Below are positions 46,640-58,398 of a stretch of DNA of 64,000 bases, in pieces. Source of the DNA: Perognathus longimembris pacificus (Eukaryota > Chordata > Mammalia > Rodentia > Heteromyidae); the NCBI RefSeq assembly GCF_023159225.1, contig NC_063162.1, positions 89,247,438-89,311,437 of the forward strand, read 5' to 3'. A program made the translations under genes and the position numbers. The notes under the pieces were generated by a model. That model saw only the letters and a list, made by a program, of their open reading frames with translations. It made no database searches and was not told the DNA's origin. How positions within the stretch are numbered: position 1 is the first letter of the stretch; every line of letters starts with the position of its first letter.

Positions 46640-48132
46640 AACACAGTACTGAGAGAGAGAAGCAGTGAATTTATTTTCACCCTATAACCAGATATTTTTT
46701 TAAGCAGTTGGCCTTCTGCTGCATCTACAGGTTCTTTGTGGATTCAGTCAACCTCAAATTTAAAAATATTTGGAAAAGAATTGAATTTGTACTGAATGTG
46801 TACAGAATGTTTCAGTGTAATTTCCCCTGAACAGTGCAGTGTCACTCACAGTTATTCACATGACATTTACATTGCATTAGGTATTGTAAGTAACTTAGAA
46901 ATGATTTAAAATGTATTTAATCAGATGCTATGTCAGTGTATACATGTACTTTTCGCTTTGTTTAAAGAACTTGAGTATCTGAAGGGTTTGGTATTCCTGG
47001 GAGGTCCTGGAACTAATGCCTAGCAGATATGGGAAGAACACTGTAAACAGTTTATTAAAATGAATTGGACCTGATAAGATAAAGTAGACAGCACTTAACT
47101 TTTTCTCATCTCCCAGTTCTCTCCAATAGGCTCTGATCACTCATTCCCTCCTTAGGCAGATCCATGGCTTTCATTAAGTTTCCCAGATCAGTCTTATTTG
47201 CTTCAGATACCTAAAACTGCAGTTAAGTCCAACATTGGAGCCTTAATCTCTCATCCAAGGCACAGCCTGTTCTTGCCTCTAATCTAAGCCTGGATTGACA
47301 TTTCGATCTCGTTTCCCTACTTCATTTCTCTGCCCTTCCTCCTCCACCCAGAATGCTGCCATTGGCTCCATGGGGACTTTAGAGACTGAGGGAAGAAGCA
47401 TGAGGTCAATAGAGGTCTTTCTGGGTTGCCACAGTTAAGATTTGGCATCAGGCCCTCTCTGAGAGTTGTTGAAATGTCTTTTTGTTTACCTGGAATTGTT
47501 GTGGAGCTCATTGTCTATCCCTGTCCCCGTGGAATTATCAACCCCGTGCCTGTGACCTCAGTTAATTTCTGACTCTGCTTCTTTATAGTGGGGTCACCCT
47601 TTCCCTTTCCAGGGGATGCATGTTCAAGATGACCCATACCAAGCTCTCTTTCGGCACCCAGGACACATGAAGCAATTAGTGTTTCCTGGCTCCAGAAAAG
47701 CAGCTGTTCCAGCACAGCACAGTATTTCTTCTCCTCTTTTGCTCTCCTTGCCTAGCTCCCCTGTATTGTTTTCAAATGAGGATGATTTCTTGGTCTTTTA
47801 AGCTCAAGGAACAAATGCCAGTCAGCTCAAGTAGTCAAGGTGCCTTTTTGTTTGGTTGGTGGAATGCTTCTATAAGTAACTACTTTGCAATGCCCCAATA
47901 TCAGCCTTCAAATGGGTGATCTTTGAGAATTCCTCTAGAATTATCTTCAAGCCTCCTGGTGATGTTTCCTGGGTATAGAGGAAAGCTGAAGAGCTGAGGG
48001 TTGCTTAATGGCTCTGAGAATTCTGCTGCTCCTGGGACCATTGATATCCTGCACACATGAAACCAGTGCCATCTTTAGTCTAAGCACTTGGTGAAATGCT
48101 AAGAGCACAGGGCACATCTCACTTCCTAGCCT
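46640..48132. other. Intron, nothing recognised
   Basis: About 1.5 kb without an identified family or exon. Confidence 0.4.
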
Positions 48133-48136
48133 CTAA

Positions 48137-48373
48137 TTTTTTTTTATCAGTTGTGGAGCTTGAACTCTGGGCCTGAGCACTGTCCCTGAGCTCTTCAGCT
48201 CAAAGCTATTGCTCTACCACTTGAGCCACAGTGTTACTTCCATTTTTCTAGTAGTTAATTGGAGATAAAAGTCTCATGGACTTTCCTGCACAGGCTGGCT
48301 TTGAACTGTGGTCCTCAGATCTCAGTCTCCTGAGTAGCTAGGATTACAGGTGTGAGCCGCCAGGGGCTGGCCC
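48137..48373 (-). mobile_element. B1-like/Geo composite SINE
   Basis: GAGCTTGAACTCTGGGCCTG, TACCACTTGAGCCACAGTG, then B1-like half CCTGCACAGGCTGGCTTTGA to GTGTGAGCCGCCAGGGGCTG. A well-preserved example of this SINE. Confidence 0.9.
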
Positions 48374-48675
48374 TGGTCTCTACTTTTAATATGAATACTG
48401 AAGATGAAACTATATGTGAGAATACATTATATCTAAATAGATAATGTAGCAACTGTTTCAAATTTAATAATCTATACCCTAGTCATAGAAAATTAAAGAA
48501 CCATTTTCATTTGGTTTTGACTCTAGGTTATAAGAAATACCAAGGAATATAGTCTGATTGTTTAAGTGTTTTCTAGTCAGAAAGGTTTAACTACATTAAC
48601 ATGTAATACAACACTTAACACTTTTTAGATCTAGCACATGTAATACAATATTTTTAGAGCCAAATGAATTACTGA

Positions 48676-48722
48676 AAGAGAGAGAGAGAGAATATGAGTG
48701 AGAAAGAGAGAGAGAGAGAATA
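48676..48722. repeat. (GA)n simple repeat, two blocks
   Basis: Two GAGA blocks separated by atatgagtgagaaa, as if the block was duplicated. Confidence 0.95.
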
Positions 48723-48798
48723 GAAGTTAAGATTTTAGGTCCTGGATTTGACCCCTAGAACTATGAAAAAGGGAAAAAAGTATATTCTAAAACCTCAG

Positions 48799-48896
48799 AG
48801 GGACAAGGTAACAAACAGTACAAGAAATGTATCCAATGCCTAACGTATGAAACTGTAACCTCTCTGTATATCAGTTTTATAATAAAAACTTAAAAA
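48799..48896 (+). mobile_element. Ultra-short L1 insertion (98 bp)
   Basis: L1 3' end only, AGGGACAAGGTAACAAACAG to poly-A. Exact 10-bp duplication AAAACCTCAG at 48789-48798 and 48897-48906. Confidence 0.94.
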
Positions 48897-48949
48897 AAAA
48901 CCTCAGGAAAACTAGGCTCTTCTAGTTGTAATAAAACATTGCTCTTTTA

Positions 48950-49345
48950 AAAAATTAGCTTACATTAGTTATGGAAGGGAGGATTTCATTGTGACATTTC
49001 CACCCATGTTTACAATGTAGTCCGGTCAATCTCAAGCCCCTCTATCCCTCTCCCTTCCTCCCTTTCCTCTTCCTAAAACAATTTTCAACAGGATTCATTG
49101 TTCCATTTTTATACCTATAAACAATCTATTTCAACCATATTCATCCCTACTCACCCTCTTTCTTAATCTAACGCCCTCCCACTAGTAGCCCCAGAGCTTA
49201 TTTCCTCTTTAATGTACCCTCATCCCTATTGATCAACACCTTTCATCGAGGTTCTCCATGCTGTTTTTATATATAGTTGCAATGTATTTCAAGATTATTC
49301 ATCTTCTCTTTCTTCTCCCTTTTCTCTCCTAAGTAGTTTCTTAGT
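48950..49345 (-). mobile_element. Old L1 3' UTR fragment
   Basis: catttccacccatgtttaca, ctctatccctctcccttcct and ttcaacaggattcattgttc are typical of old rodent L1 3' ends in reverse. Confidence 0.65.
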
Positions 49346-49500
49346 TAGATTAGTGTTCTGTGTTTATTTATATGTGTGTACATATATATTTTATGTCTAT
49401 GAATATGTATGTCTTTTAGGTCTAGCTTCCATGTATGAACAAAGACAAATGATATCTTGTGTTTTGAGCTTGGCTTCAAAACTTTGCTCTTTAGAATAGA

Positions 49501-49642
49501 AGCCAGGCACCAGTGACTCACTCTTGTAATGGTGGTTTGAAGCCAGCAAAAAAGCCAAAAGTCTAAGTGTACCTCAAGTGGTAGGAGCACCAGCCTTGAG
49601 CAAAAGAGCTCAAGGTCTTGAGTTCAAACCCCAGTATAGGCA
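49501..49642 (+). mobile_element. B1-like/Geo SINE with large internal deletion
   Basis: GCCAGGCACCAGTGACTCAC jumps to GGTTTGAAGCCAGC, then the Geo half. A TA/CATA run follows at 49645-49700. Confidence 0.78.
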
Positions 49643-49704
49643 CATAATACATACATACATATGTGTATATATATACATATATACATATACACATAAGCAT
49701 TTGT

Positions 49705-50580
49705 GGATAATATATAATGCAAAATTATATTAGCAGTAAGCCTCAGTGGTCTGAAAAAGATGTCTGAAGAGACTAGATATCTGAGTTCGGAATTATATAG
49801 ACACAGAGAAGAGGTGTGGTGTATATGTATTCAGTTTCTTCTAGGTCATCTTCATGCAAATTATGAAACTTTTTGAAGAGCCTGTCTGGATAGGTTACTG
49901 TAGGTCAGATAAAAAAGGCACTCTGCATATAAATTAGGTCAGTGAATACACAAAGAGCATTGGAGAAGTTTGTGATCCATATTAAAAACTACACAGGTAT
50001 ATGATTTGTTGTATTTTATGTGCTATACTCATGCAGGGGATTAAGGCACCCAGTATGAGCTACATTGGGTGATCTTGGTATTGATTCTGGCCTGATATTC
50101 TATGATGTGGGTTCTTAAAAACCTGAAATGCCAACATGAACCACTTCCTGCAAGTAGATAGAATCATATGCTTAATAAGTCAGGGTTTTTTTATTGTCAA
50201 AGTTGATGACTATATGTTAAATGCAGAGTCAACTGATTACACAATGTGGTGACTTTTTTCCTCCTTGCTGAATCTGTAGACATCTCAATTGATGATAAAC
50301 ATGCACTGATATAAATAGCCCAATAAAAACAATGAAAAGTGTTTTTGTTCAAAAGTCAGCATAGACATAAATTATTTTTCTTGTCATATATATTGTGTTG
50401 TAGTGATGAGAGATAAAAATGAGTCAGAAATGTATGTCTTGATCATTAAATTTGGCTCCATAAAGAAACTGGAACATAAGGCTGCATCTAGATAAAGAAA
50501 AGAAAAAAAGGATGCTTTAGATAAGATATATAAGGTAGAAAATGAAGAAAGATAAATAAATGGGTTAAGGTAAAATGAAT
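49705..50580. other. Intron, nothing recognised
   Basis: No repeat or exon identified. Confidence 0.4.
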
Positions 50581-50582
50581 TT

Positions 50583-50865
50583 GAGGTGCACACCTACCTG
50601 TAATCCAGGCTGTACAGGAAGTGGAGATAGAAGTGTAATGGTTTGAGGCCAGAGAAGGCAAATATAAGCTGGGTGTGGTGTTTCATAATACAAGCTATGC
50701 AGAAGACAGAGGTAAGAGAATCATGGTATGAAGCTAGCCCAAAACAAAAGTACGTGATCCTACTTGAAAAATAAACCAGAGCAAAAAGGGCTGGGGGCAT
50801 GGCTCAATATGGCAAGAACACTTTCATAGAAAACGTAAGTCCCTGAATTCAAAACCCTACTACTT
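50583..50865 (+). mobile_element. Old B1-B1-ID SINE cluster
   Basis: cacctacctgtaatccaggc, then gctgggtgtggtgtttcata, then gggctgggggcatggctcaa, heavily diverged. Confidence 0.6.
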
Positions 50866-50869
50866 ACAT

Positions 50870-51870
50870 TGACAGTTGACACTACCTGGGCATCCTCTGC
50901 CCGGCAAAGTTCCTGGGGCTTCAGACAGATCACCCCATTTCCTGTTACAGCAGTCCTTGGAAACAGACACCTGGGACTGTCTAGCCACCTGAGATCCTAC
51001 AGTTGCTCTCAAGGTTGCCACAAAATAAATGGAGAATTCCAACTCCCATTTTAGACATTTGGATCTTAAATTCTGAGTCATACTGTTCCAGAAGCCCTCA
51101 TGGGTTAACAGTTTTCATCACTAAACTCTAGTTGGAAAGGTAACTGGTTGATCTGGGTTCATCCTTAATCCCAATGTGAGTATTTCTGATTAGCATTCCT
51201 ACCTGCTCCTGTAGGAACCCACCCTACAAGGGAATGTGGGACTCAAGAGCCTAGAGATCTGAACTGGAGGATCAGAAGTAACCAAAGCCCTGCAAGTGAA
51301 TGAAAAGAGAAGGTCAAGAGCAATAAGGACAGATCTACAGAGAAACTCCAATATTTAAAAATAGGCAAAAAGAAAAGGGGGTCCATGTGGAAGAGAAATA
51401 AAGCCAGAAATAGAAAAGCCTGGAACATGTGGAGTCATGGGAATTCAGTGAGGAAAGAAGAAAGGCATGGAGAATGGAATGTTTAACAGTGTCTAGCAGT
51501 ACAGGAGGACCAGCTAAATGAGGACTATGGGTCCACCAATTTTAACTATAAGGAAGTGACCATCTCCTAGGCATCTGCTATGCCCATTAGACCTAAACAG
51601 AGGGAGGCTATCCCAACTGAAAACACCAGGAGTTCATCTTTCTGGAGTCCTTTATTTTTGTTTTTGTTTTTTTTGGTAATCCAAATATCACTGCTCTTGT
51701 AATATTTCTAACAAAATGGTTATCCATTCTAAGTAATCCTACTCCTAATGTTAACTTATGCTGTGCTTGGGTAAGCTAAAACTCCCAGATCTCCTAAATG
51801 TGAATGTTTATCAAACTATTTTTACATGCAGCAGGCTTAAGTAAAAAAGGCTTTTCTTTCTCTCTTTTCC
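50870..51870. other. Intron, nothing recognised
   Basis: No repeat or exon identified. Confidence 0.4.
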
Positions 51871-51872
51871 CC

Positions 51873-52107
51873 CCTCCTGTCCTGGGGCTTGAACTCAGGA
51901 CCTGTGTGGTATCCTAGACCTTCTTTTGCTTCAGGTTAGTGCTCTACCACTTGAACCACAGCTCTGCTTCCAGCTTTTTTGGAATTTAATTGGATATAAG
52001 AATTTCAGGATCTTTCCTGCCTGGGCTGGCTTAGAATCACAATTCTCAGATCTCAGCCTCCTGAGTAGCTATGATTATGGAGGCAAGAGTCTCCAGTGCC
52101 CAGCAAG
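51873..52107 (-). mobile_element. B1-like/Geo composite SINE
   Basis: CCTGGGGCTTGAACTCAGGA then B1-like GATCTCAGCCTCCTGAGTAG. Confidence 0.85.
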
Positions 52108-52109
52108 TA

Positions 52110-52438
52110 AACAGGCTTTTAAAACCTAAGCAAGGGACTTTGGTTCATTCTGTTAGTTCCAGGATACTTCTACATATATTGGTCTTTGCATTCAAAGCTA
52201 TTTTATTAGAAGTACCAGAATTAGTAAGAAAGTCTGTTTGCATTCAAGAAAATTGTCTACATAAGAGACCATTAAATATCCCTAATTACCCTGAAATAGA
52301 TGAGTAAGCATAAACATATTTATTTTATCATCCCAGCATACAAAACAAACATCTCTTTGATATGGTGACACAGTTACTAGGGAAACAGCTCTTTGTTAAA
52401 TAAACTGTTAGGTAGAAAACAATAATGTGTAGACAGAT
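52110..52438. other. Intron, nothing recognised
   Basis: No repeat or exon identified. Confidence 0.4.
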
Positions 52439-52440
52439 AG

Positions 52441-52520
52441 CTTCCTTTCCTTCCCTCCCTCCCTCCCTCCCTCCCTCCCTTCCATCCTTCCTTCCCTTCC
52501 CACCCCCTCTCTTTCTTTCT
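52441..52520. repeat. (CCTT)n/(CCCT)n pyrimidine array
   Basis: Array at the tail of the SINE that follows. Confidence 0.95.
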
Positions 52521-52777
52521 TTTGGTGCCAGTTCCAGGACCTGGGCACTGTCTCTGAGCTTTTTTGCTCAAGGTTAGTGCTATACCACTTGAGCCACAGA
52601 TCCACTTCTGGACTTTTTGGTAGTTAATTGAAGATGAGAATTTCACAGTTTCTTGCCAGGCCCTAATTGAAGGTGAGAATTTCACAGTTTCTTGCCAGGC
52701 CCACTTTAAACTGAGATCCTTAGATATCAGCATCCTGAGTAGTTAAGATTACAGGTGTGAGCCACCAATACCTGGCT
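52521..52777 (-). mobile_element. B1-like/Geo SINE with internal 39-bp tandem duplication
   Basis: Reverse complement of a typical element, but bases 52625-52663 (TAATTGAAGATGAGAATTTC ... GGCCC) are repeated immediately at 52664-52702 with one mismatch. Confidence 0.87.
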
Positions 52778-53153
52778 CTTATAACTTTCTTAATTTCTAA
52801 TTATTTGTTGACTTTAACAGATAACTACGAGATAACTCCAAGTATCAGAATTATGGCAATATTAGCTCTTCAGAATTAAATAATGAACTTGGAAATAGGC
52901 AATCAGATCTCTGAGAAATAAAACAGCTCCTTAGCCTGTGTGAGTTCCTTCAAAGAAAAGTCTAGCCATTGTCATTGCTCAGTTTGTACCTTTTATAAAA
53001 GGAAAAATTTATATTTTCAGAAGCATATTTATTTTTCTTAGAATTTTTTTTTTTTTTTGCCAGTCCTGGGCCTTGGACTCAGGGCCTGAGCACTGTCCCT
53101 GGCTTCCTTTTCACTCTGCCACTTGAGCCACAGCACCACTTCTGGCCATTTTC

Positions 53154-53843
53154 TTTTTTTTTTTTTTCAAATTTTTATTATCAAACTGATGTACAGAGAG
53201 GCTACAGTTTCATACGTTAGGCATTGGATACATTTCTTGTACTGTTTGTTACCTTGTTCCTCATACCCCCCTCCCTCCCCCCCTTTCCCTCCCTCCCCCC
53301 CTTTCCCTCCCTCCCCCCCTTTCCCTCCCCCCCCCCCTTGGTGTTCAGTTCACTGACACCAAACAGTTTTGCAAGTATTGCTTTTGTAGTTGTTTCTCTT
53401 TTTTTACCCTGTGTCTCTCAATTTTGGTATTCCCTTTCAATTTCCTACTTCCAATACCAGTAAACACGGTTTCCAATATACTCAGATAAGATTACAGAGA
53501 TAGTGTAGGTACAACCACAGGAAGGTGATACAAGAACATCATCAATAATAGAAACTACACATACACATAGGACGATGAAAGTAGTTTACAACTGTGATAT
53601 AACAATTGTTTCCATAACATGGAGTTCATTTAACTTGGCATCATCTTATGTGTTCATAAGGGTATAGCTATTGGGCCTTGTGATGCTCTGCTATGGCTTG
53701 CCTAAACCTGTACTAATTATTCCCAATAAGGGAGGCCATAGAGTCCATGTTTCTTTGGGTCTGGCTCACTTCACTTAGTATAACATTTTCCAAGTCCTTC
53801 CATTTCCTTACAAATGGAACAATGTCATTCTTTCTGATAGAGG
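53154..53843 (-). mobile_element. L1 3' end nested in SINE
   Basis: Minus-strand L1 3' UTR and ORF2 end, from poly-T to TTTCTGATAGAGG. No clear duplication at its borders. Its C-rich tract holds an 18-bp tandem repeat. Confidence 0.93.
53271..53340. repeat. 18-bp C-rich tandem repeat in L1 3' UTR
   Basis: CTCCCTCCCCCCCTTTCC occurs three times exactly at 53271-53288, 53289-53306 and 53307-53324, then a partial copy. Confidence 0.95.
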
Positions 53844-53949
53844 ATATATATATATGTGGTGCTGGGGAATTGAACCCTGGGCTTCTTGTATACGAGATAA
53901 GTACTCTTGCCACTAGGCCATATTCCTAGCCCCTCTCTTAGAATTCTTA

Positions 53950-56900
53950 AAGTCCATATTAGCTTGATTTACAGTGGTTTAAAAGTTTACCATGGTTAGG
54001 AATGGAATAAAACCTAGATAGCTTTCAAAATCTGTATGCTTCTCTTTACATTTATTTAGTTTATGAAATTGAGAAGAGTGGCTCCATGTATTTGAAATAT
54101 TTCTATCATAGTATCAGAATTTAAATGTTTCTGGATTTACTAAACTTAGGATATGGGTGGATTGTTGATTCTCGTTAGAATTTATTTGTATGGACAAGCC
54201 TTTGGTGAACTCAGTGTCTTTGCCAGTATTGCTGCTGTGTCCTCCCAGAATGACCTGCTTTGACTTGCCATCTAGCTTCATGCTTGGTGTTCCAAAGTCT
54301 CTCCTCCCATTTTCCCACCTAACCTCTCCCTCAAGATGCTCTGTGGCTCTCAGAGTTTGCGCTTGATACTTCCTCTTGCCTCTTGAGTCTTAGCCTTGGT
54401 GCAGGTTAGCATTTGGGCTTGAGGCTCAAGGTACTGTTTAAGTGTCAGCGCCCTCCCCCCCATCCCAAAAAGACAATGCTGCAAATACAACTGGCTCTGT
54501 TTAGTTCTTATTGAATTCCAGGCCTGTTTTCTTTTAGTCCTGCTGGTTCTTGAAGATAGAGCACCAAACATTTCAACATGTTTCTGACTGTAGTTTCTGA
54601 CAGGCTTGGGCTAAGTCTCATCAGTCTCTAAGTCATCCTTTATTTAGTATTCACAAGGGCAAATATGCCCTCAGCTGCATGTGTTTTGGATTATGTAGTT
54701 GCTTTCTATATGGAACAGACTGTATTTTAAATTAAAGTTGAAGCTTTGTAGAAAGCTTCCTTGTAATTTTCTGTGTACTTGAGTCTGTCAACCTGCTGAT
54801 GTACTAAGTGAAACTAATCAATTGATTGGATTATAGCATCATTTTATCTTTAAAACACAGGGAAGGCCATGCTCTGTTACAAATGAATTAAATTAGGGAG
54901 AGCAAAACAAGAAGTAGAGATTGATTGTCAGTTGAGATGAGTATAAGATTGAAATATGGAGTCTTGGGGGAACTGACATGCTTTGCTAACTAGAGCTGTG
55001 GTTCTCTGAACACTAGATGCAACCTGGGGTTGCGCAGGAAGCAAAATCTAACCGAAAGTGAATACAAAACCTGAAACCTTTTTTAGTCTTTCGTCATCCC
55101 ATTTGGTATGCATAATGCTACATTTCGTTATAGAAATATTCTTGTGTCTCACAGATTGCTGACCCAAACTTCATTGGGGTCTGATATAGTAAGGTACTTT
55201 TCTGAAATGTGTAAACTTTTGAATTCTGAAATACATTTGGCCCCATGAGGTTAAGAAAGGAATTAGGGTTACACTAAGGGAGCATTGTGATGGGAAAGGA
55301 TGATCTAATAATTTTCTCTCTTCCTATCCGATTAAGAACAACACATCTCTCATTAGCTAGGCGGTAGCTTAGTGTGTACATTAAGCTGAACACAGTGGCC
55401 AGTTTCAGAGTGTGGCTCTTAGTTCTCCTGTGCACTTTTCAAGTCTAAGCTAAGAGGAGAGTTTATTTACAGGCATGTTAAAAGAAACAAAGTTTAACAA
55501 CACATATAGGTACAGTAAAACAAAACCAGCACTGTCCTTTAAAAGACTCTTCTGCAAGTCTGCAGGAATTGAGGGGCTACTTAGCTAGGTGATTCTTGCT
55601 CTAGTCTCTTAGGAGGTAGGTGGAGAATCTCATTCTTTGCACACTGGACTGGTGCTGAACTGTGATGTTCCTTCTAGAATGCTAACAGGTCCTCATTAGT
55701 ATGGAAAGGAATTCTAGAGCTGGGGGTGTAGCCCACAATGAGTGGATGAAAGAATAAAAGAAATACTAGTCTCTAGTCTCAACTTATGCAATTGCCCATA
55801 GCCTTAGCCTTTTAATACATTTCACAATCATTTGCAAAGAAGACTTTGAGTTCTTCTGAAGATTCTGACTGTTTTAGGTAGGCTCCTGTCAGGGGAGTAC
55901 CCTCTCTTTGAATGTCAGGAAGCTTTTTCACGCCATGGATCCTTTCTGTATTCTAGAAGTATTGTTTCTGTCACACCTTCTGGGGGGTCAGCGAAGTCCT
56001 TGCTCTGGATGAGAGCGGGAAAAGATAAGTCCCTTCCTTGGTGGAGCAAGCAGACTCAGGAATCTAACATCAGCTGTGGAATTAAACATGATAAATTATA
56101 TGATTGCCAGTTTGTTTAAGACATGAACATGAGGTAGACAATGCTATGTGAACACACAGTAGTATTAGACCTAGTTTGTATTTTACTTGCTCAGCAGTTT
56201 TCCATTTAGAGGAATAACCTGACCTTTTTCCTCTTTGAACAGATACATGGAAGCTATTCTGCATCCCACCCTCACGTCCACTGCAGAAATTTGCAGGAGG
56301 GAGTGAATATAGTAATCTTGTTTATTGTTTTGTGAAAAAAAGAAACATAGGCACCTTCAGAACAGTGAAGTTCTTTTTTGTCATCCTCATGGCTCATCTT
56401 CCACCTTCCTGGTTCCCAGAATGCTCTGTTATTTCTTCTCTCATTCCAGACCATTTTTCCCCACCAAATCTTTGGGAATATGTTGTTATACAGTGTGGGG
56501 AATATACTATTTCTTTTTCTGAGCCTTTGTGTTCTCAGCCTTGTTTCTAGTTAGAGAAGGAAAACAAGCAACTCAATGAAAGGAATTCAGGTGTGGAAAG
56601 TAAAAGAGAAGGGCAAGGAGATTGTTTTTGGTCCTCTTTGATCCACCTCATGACCATTGTTTGTCACTATTTTCATGTCTCTGAGCCACAGTAGGGTCTT
56701 CCTTGACATTTTATAGGATGGACAGCCACTCACAAGATCCTCCTCCTCCTTATGACATTGTGGTAGGATAACAATGCCCAAAAACATGAAAGTACTGCCA
56801 TAAACCTAATAAACAACTCAAAATGTAAAATGTGCAGTGATGGGTATTTTTATCATGTTTGTATTTGAGTACACTTTAATGTAGTTATCAAGGTTTCCTG

Positions 56901-57430
56901 TGGTTATTTGTCGCATTCCATTTCTCCCAGACATTCTTCCTCCCCAAGTCCTCTAACTGCAAGCTCCCAAGGTTGGAGAAAGGGGGACTATTGCTTTCTC
57001 CCCACTATCTAACTGTCCTGAGAGAGTCTTCAGGCCTCAAGAATCAGGTACACCAGGAGTATATAGTTTGGAATGCATTCACGGCAGCCAGGCAAGCTAC
57101 TTGCCTTATGGGTCACTGTGATGGAAAGTGGTGCTGCTGGAGTCTCAGGGTACACATTGCTCTTCTTGTGTTCCAGGAGATTAATGTAAATTAATTCAAA
57201 TGGAAAATCCACAATTTAACCTTGGATCCTCCTGTTCCCCCTTAAAGTGTCATTACTGTAATATACTTATCTGTGGGAACCCACAAACCTCCCCACCTTC
57301 ACTATCTCTAAATATCCCAGCACTTACAGTTGTGGGACATGGAAGATGTGTTCTGACTGGAGGGTGGGGGGAGCTTGCTCATTATGGAACTTTTATTGAT
57401 ACCAAGCATAGATTTCCCCAAAGACAGTCT
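53950..57430. other. Intron, nothing recognised
   Basis: About 3.5 kb, the longest apparently repeat-poor stretch. A short ID-like fragment near 55717-55745 (gagctgggggtgtagccc) is the only hint. Confidence 0.4.
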
Positions 57431-57439
57431 TCATGTTAC

Positions 57440-57678
57440 CTTTTTTTTTTTTTGCCAGTCCTGGGGCTTGAACTCAGTGCCTAGGCACTGTCCCTGAGCC
57501 TCTTCCTACTCAAGGCTAGAGCTACCGCTTGAGCTACAGTGCCACTTCTGGTTTTCTGATGATTAACTGGAGATAAGAGTCTAACTGCCTTTCCTACCTA
57601 GACAGGCTTGGTAGCATCAGCCTCAGATTTCAGCTCCTGAGTAGTTAGGGTTACAGGTGTGAGTCACCGGTGTCCAAC
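57440..57678 (-). mobile_element. B1-like/Geo composite SINE
   Basis: GCCAGTCCTGGGGCTTGAAC then B1-like half ending GGTGTGAGTCACCGGTGTCC. Confidence 0.87.
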
Positions 57679-57679
57679 T

Positions 57680-58349
57680 TTTTTGTTTCCCCCTTTAAAA
57701 AAATGTCCTTCTTTGATGATATTTTTAGTAAGGAATTAAGTATGCACAGTGGGAAAGGCAAGTGTGCACCAAAAAAATTAGGATAAGTAGGGTTTAAAAC
57801 CCTTAGGATTTTGAAGGGCCTCTTATACATTCTCTTTTCACCTGCCTTGTGGTTTGATGACACTTGCTTTTATGTGGTGTCGTCTCCAAAATGTTTGCTG
57901 CAAGTCTACCAGGTTTGCATTGAGTGTTTGAGCAGAAGCCCAATTAAGACAGAATCAACTCTCTCAATAGTTCAAGGATTTCTATATAAGCCAGTATCTT
58001 TGAGGGATAAATATTATATTTAATGTTTTTGTCAGTATATCATGTTAATTTTAATAACCATGAACTTAAATTTTTCTAAGTATTATATACTTAACATTTT
58101 TAAAGTACCTATCATATCTACCAGTATGCATATATTCTGGTCACTAACTTTTTAAAAAGTAAGTCAAAATGATTCACTTATATTTGGTCTATAGTCCTCA
58201 TGTGCAGGTTTTTATTTCCAGCATTGGTGGCAACGAACTTATGCTTCACTGCAGCAGTTCCCAGCTTGGGTTGCATATCTTTAAGTGTTGCATTGGTAGA
58301 CTTATGTATCTTCTTCTAATTTGATTATTGTCCCCTTGTATTTTATTAG
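57680..58349. other. Intron flank before the last visible Rapgef5 exon
   Basis: AT-rich; nothing recognised until the acceptor at 58349. Confidence 0.45.
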
Positions 58350-58398
58350 GTTCAAAGAGAACTAGCAGCTGTTATTGCTTTGAAAGCAAGGAAGTCTG
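58350..58398 (+). CDS. Rapgef5: Rapgef5 very small internal exon after DEP linker
   Basis: This 49-bp exon has acceptor tgtattttattag and donor agtctg|gtgagt. It enters in phase 0 and encodes 16 codons, VQRELAAVIALKARKS, plus one base of the next codon. It joins in frame to ...ARLTSA of the exon at 33896. The Q-R-E-L-A-x-V core parallels K-R-E-L-A-G-V in the Epac paralogues, where a cyclic-nucleotide-binding domain follows; in RAPGEF5 that domain is thought to be degenerate. I searched the 5.6 kb downstream for the continuation and did not recognise it, so the next exon probably lies beyond the window. Confidence 0.9.

Larger units (their letters stand above)
53046..53933 (-). mobile_element. 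IDL-Geo SINE split by an L1
   Basis: Geo part at 53046-53153 and IDL head at about 53844-53933, both in reverse, separated by an L1. The outer pair TCTTAGAATT (53036-53045, 53936-53945) is the SINE's own target duplication. The Geo part lacks about 12 bases (GCTCAAGGCTAG in reverse). Confidence 0.9.
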
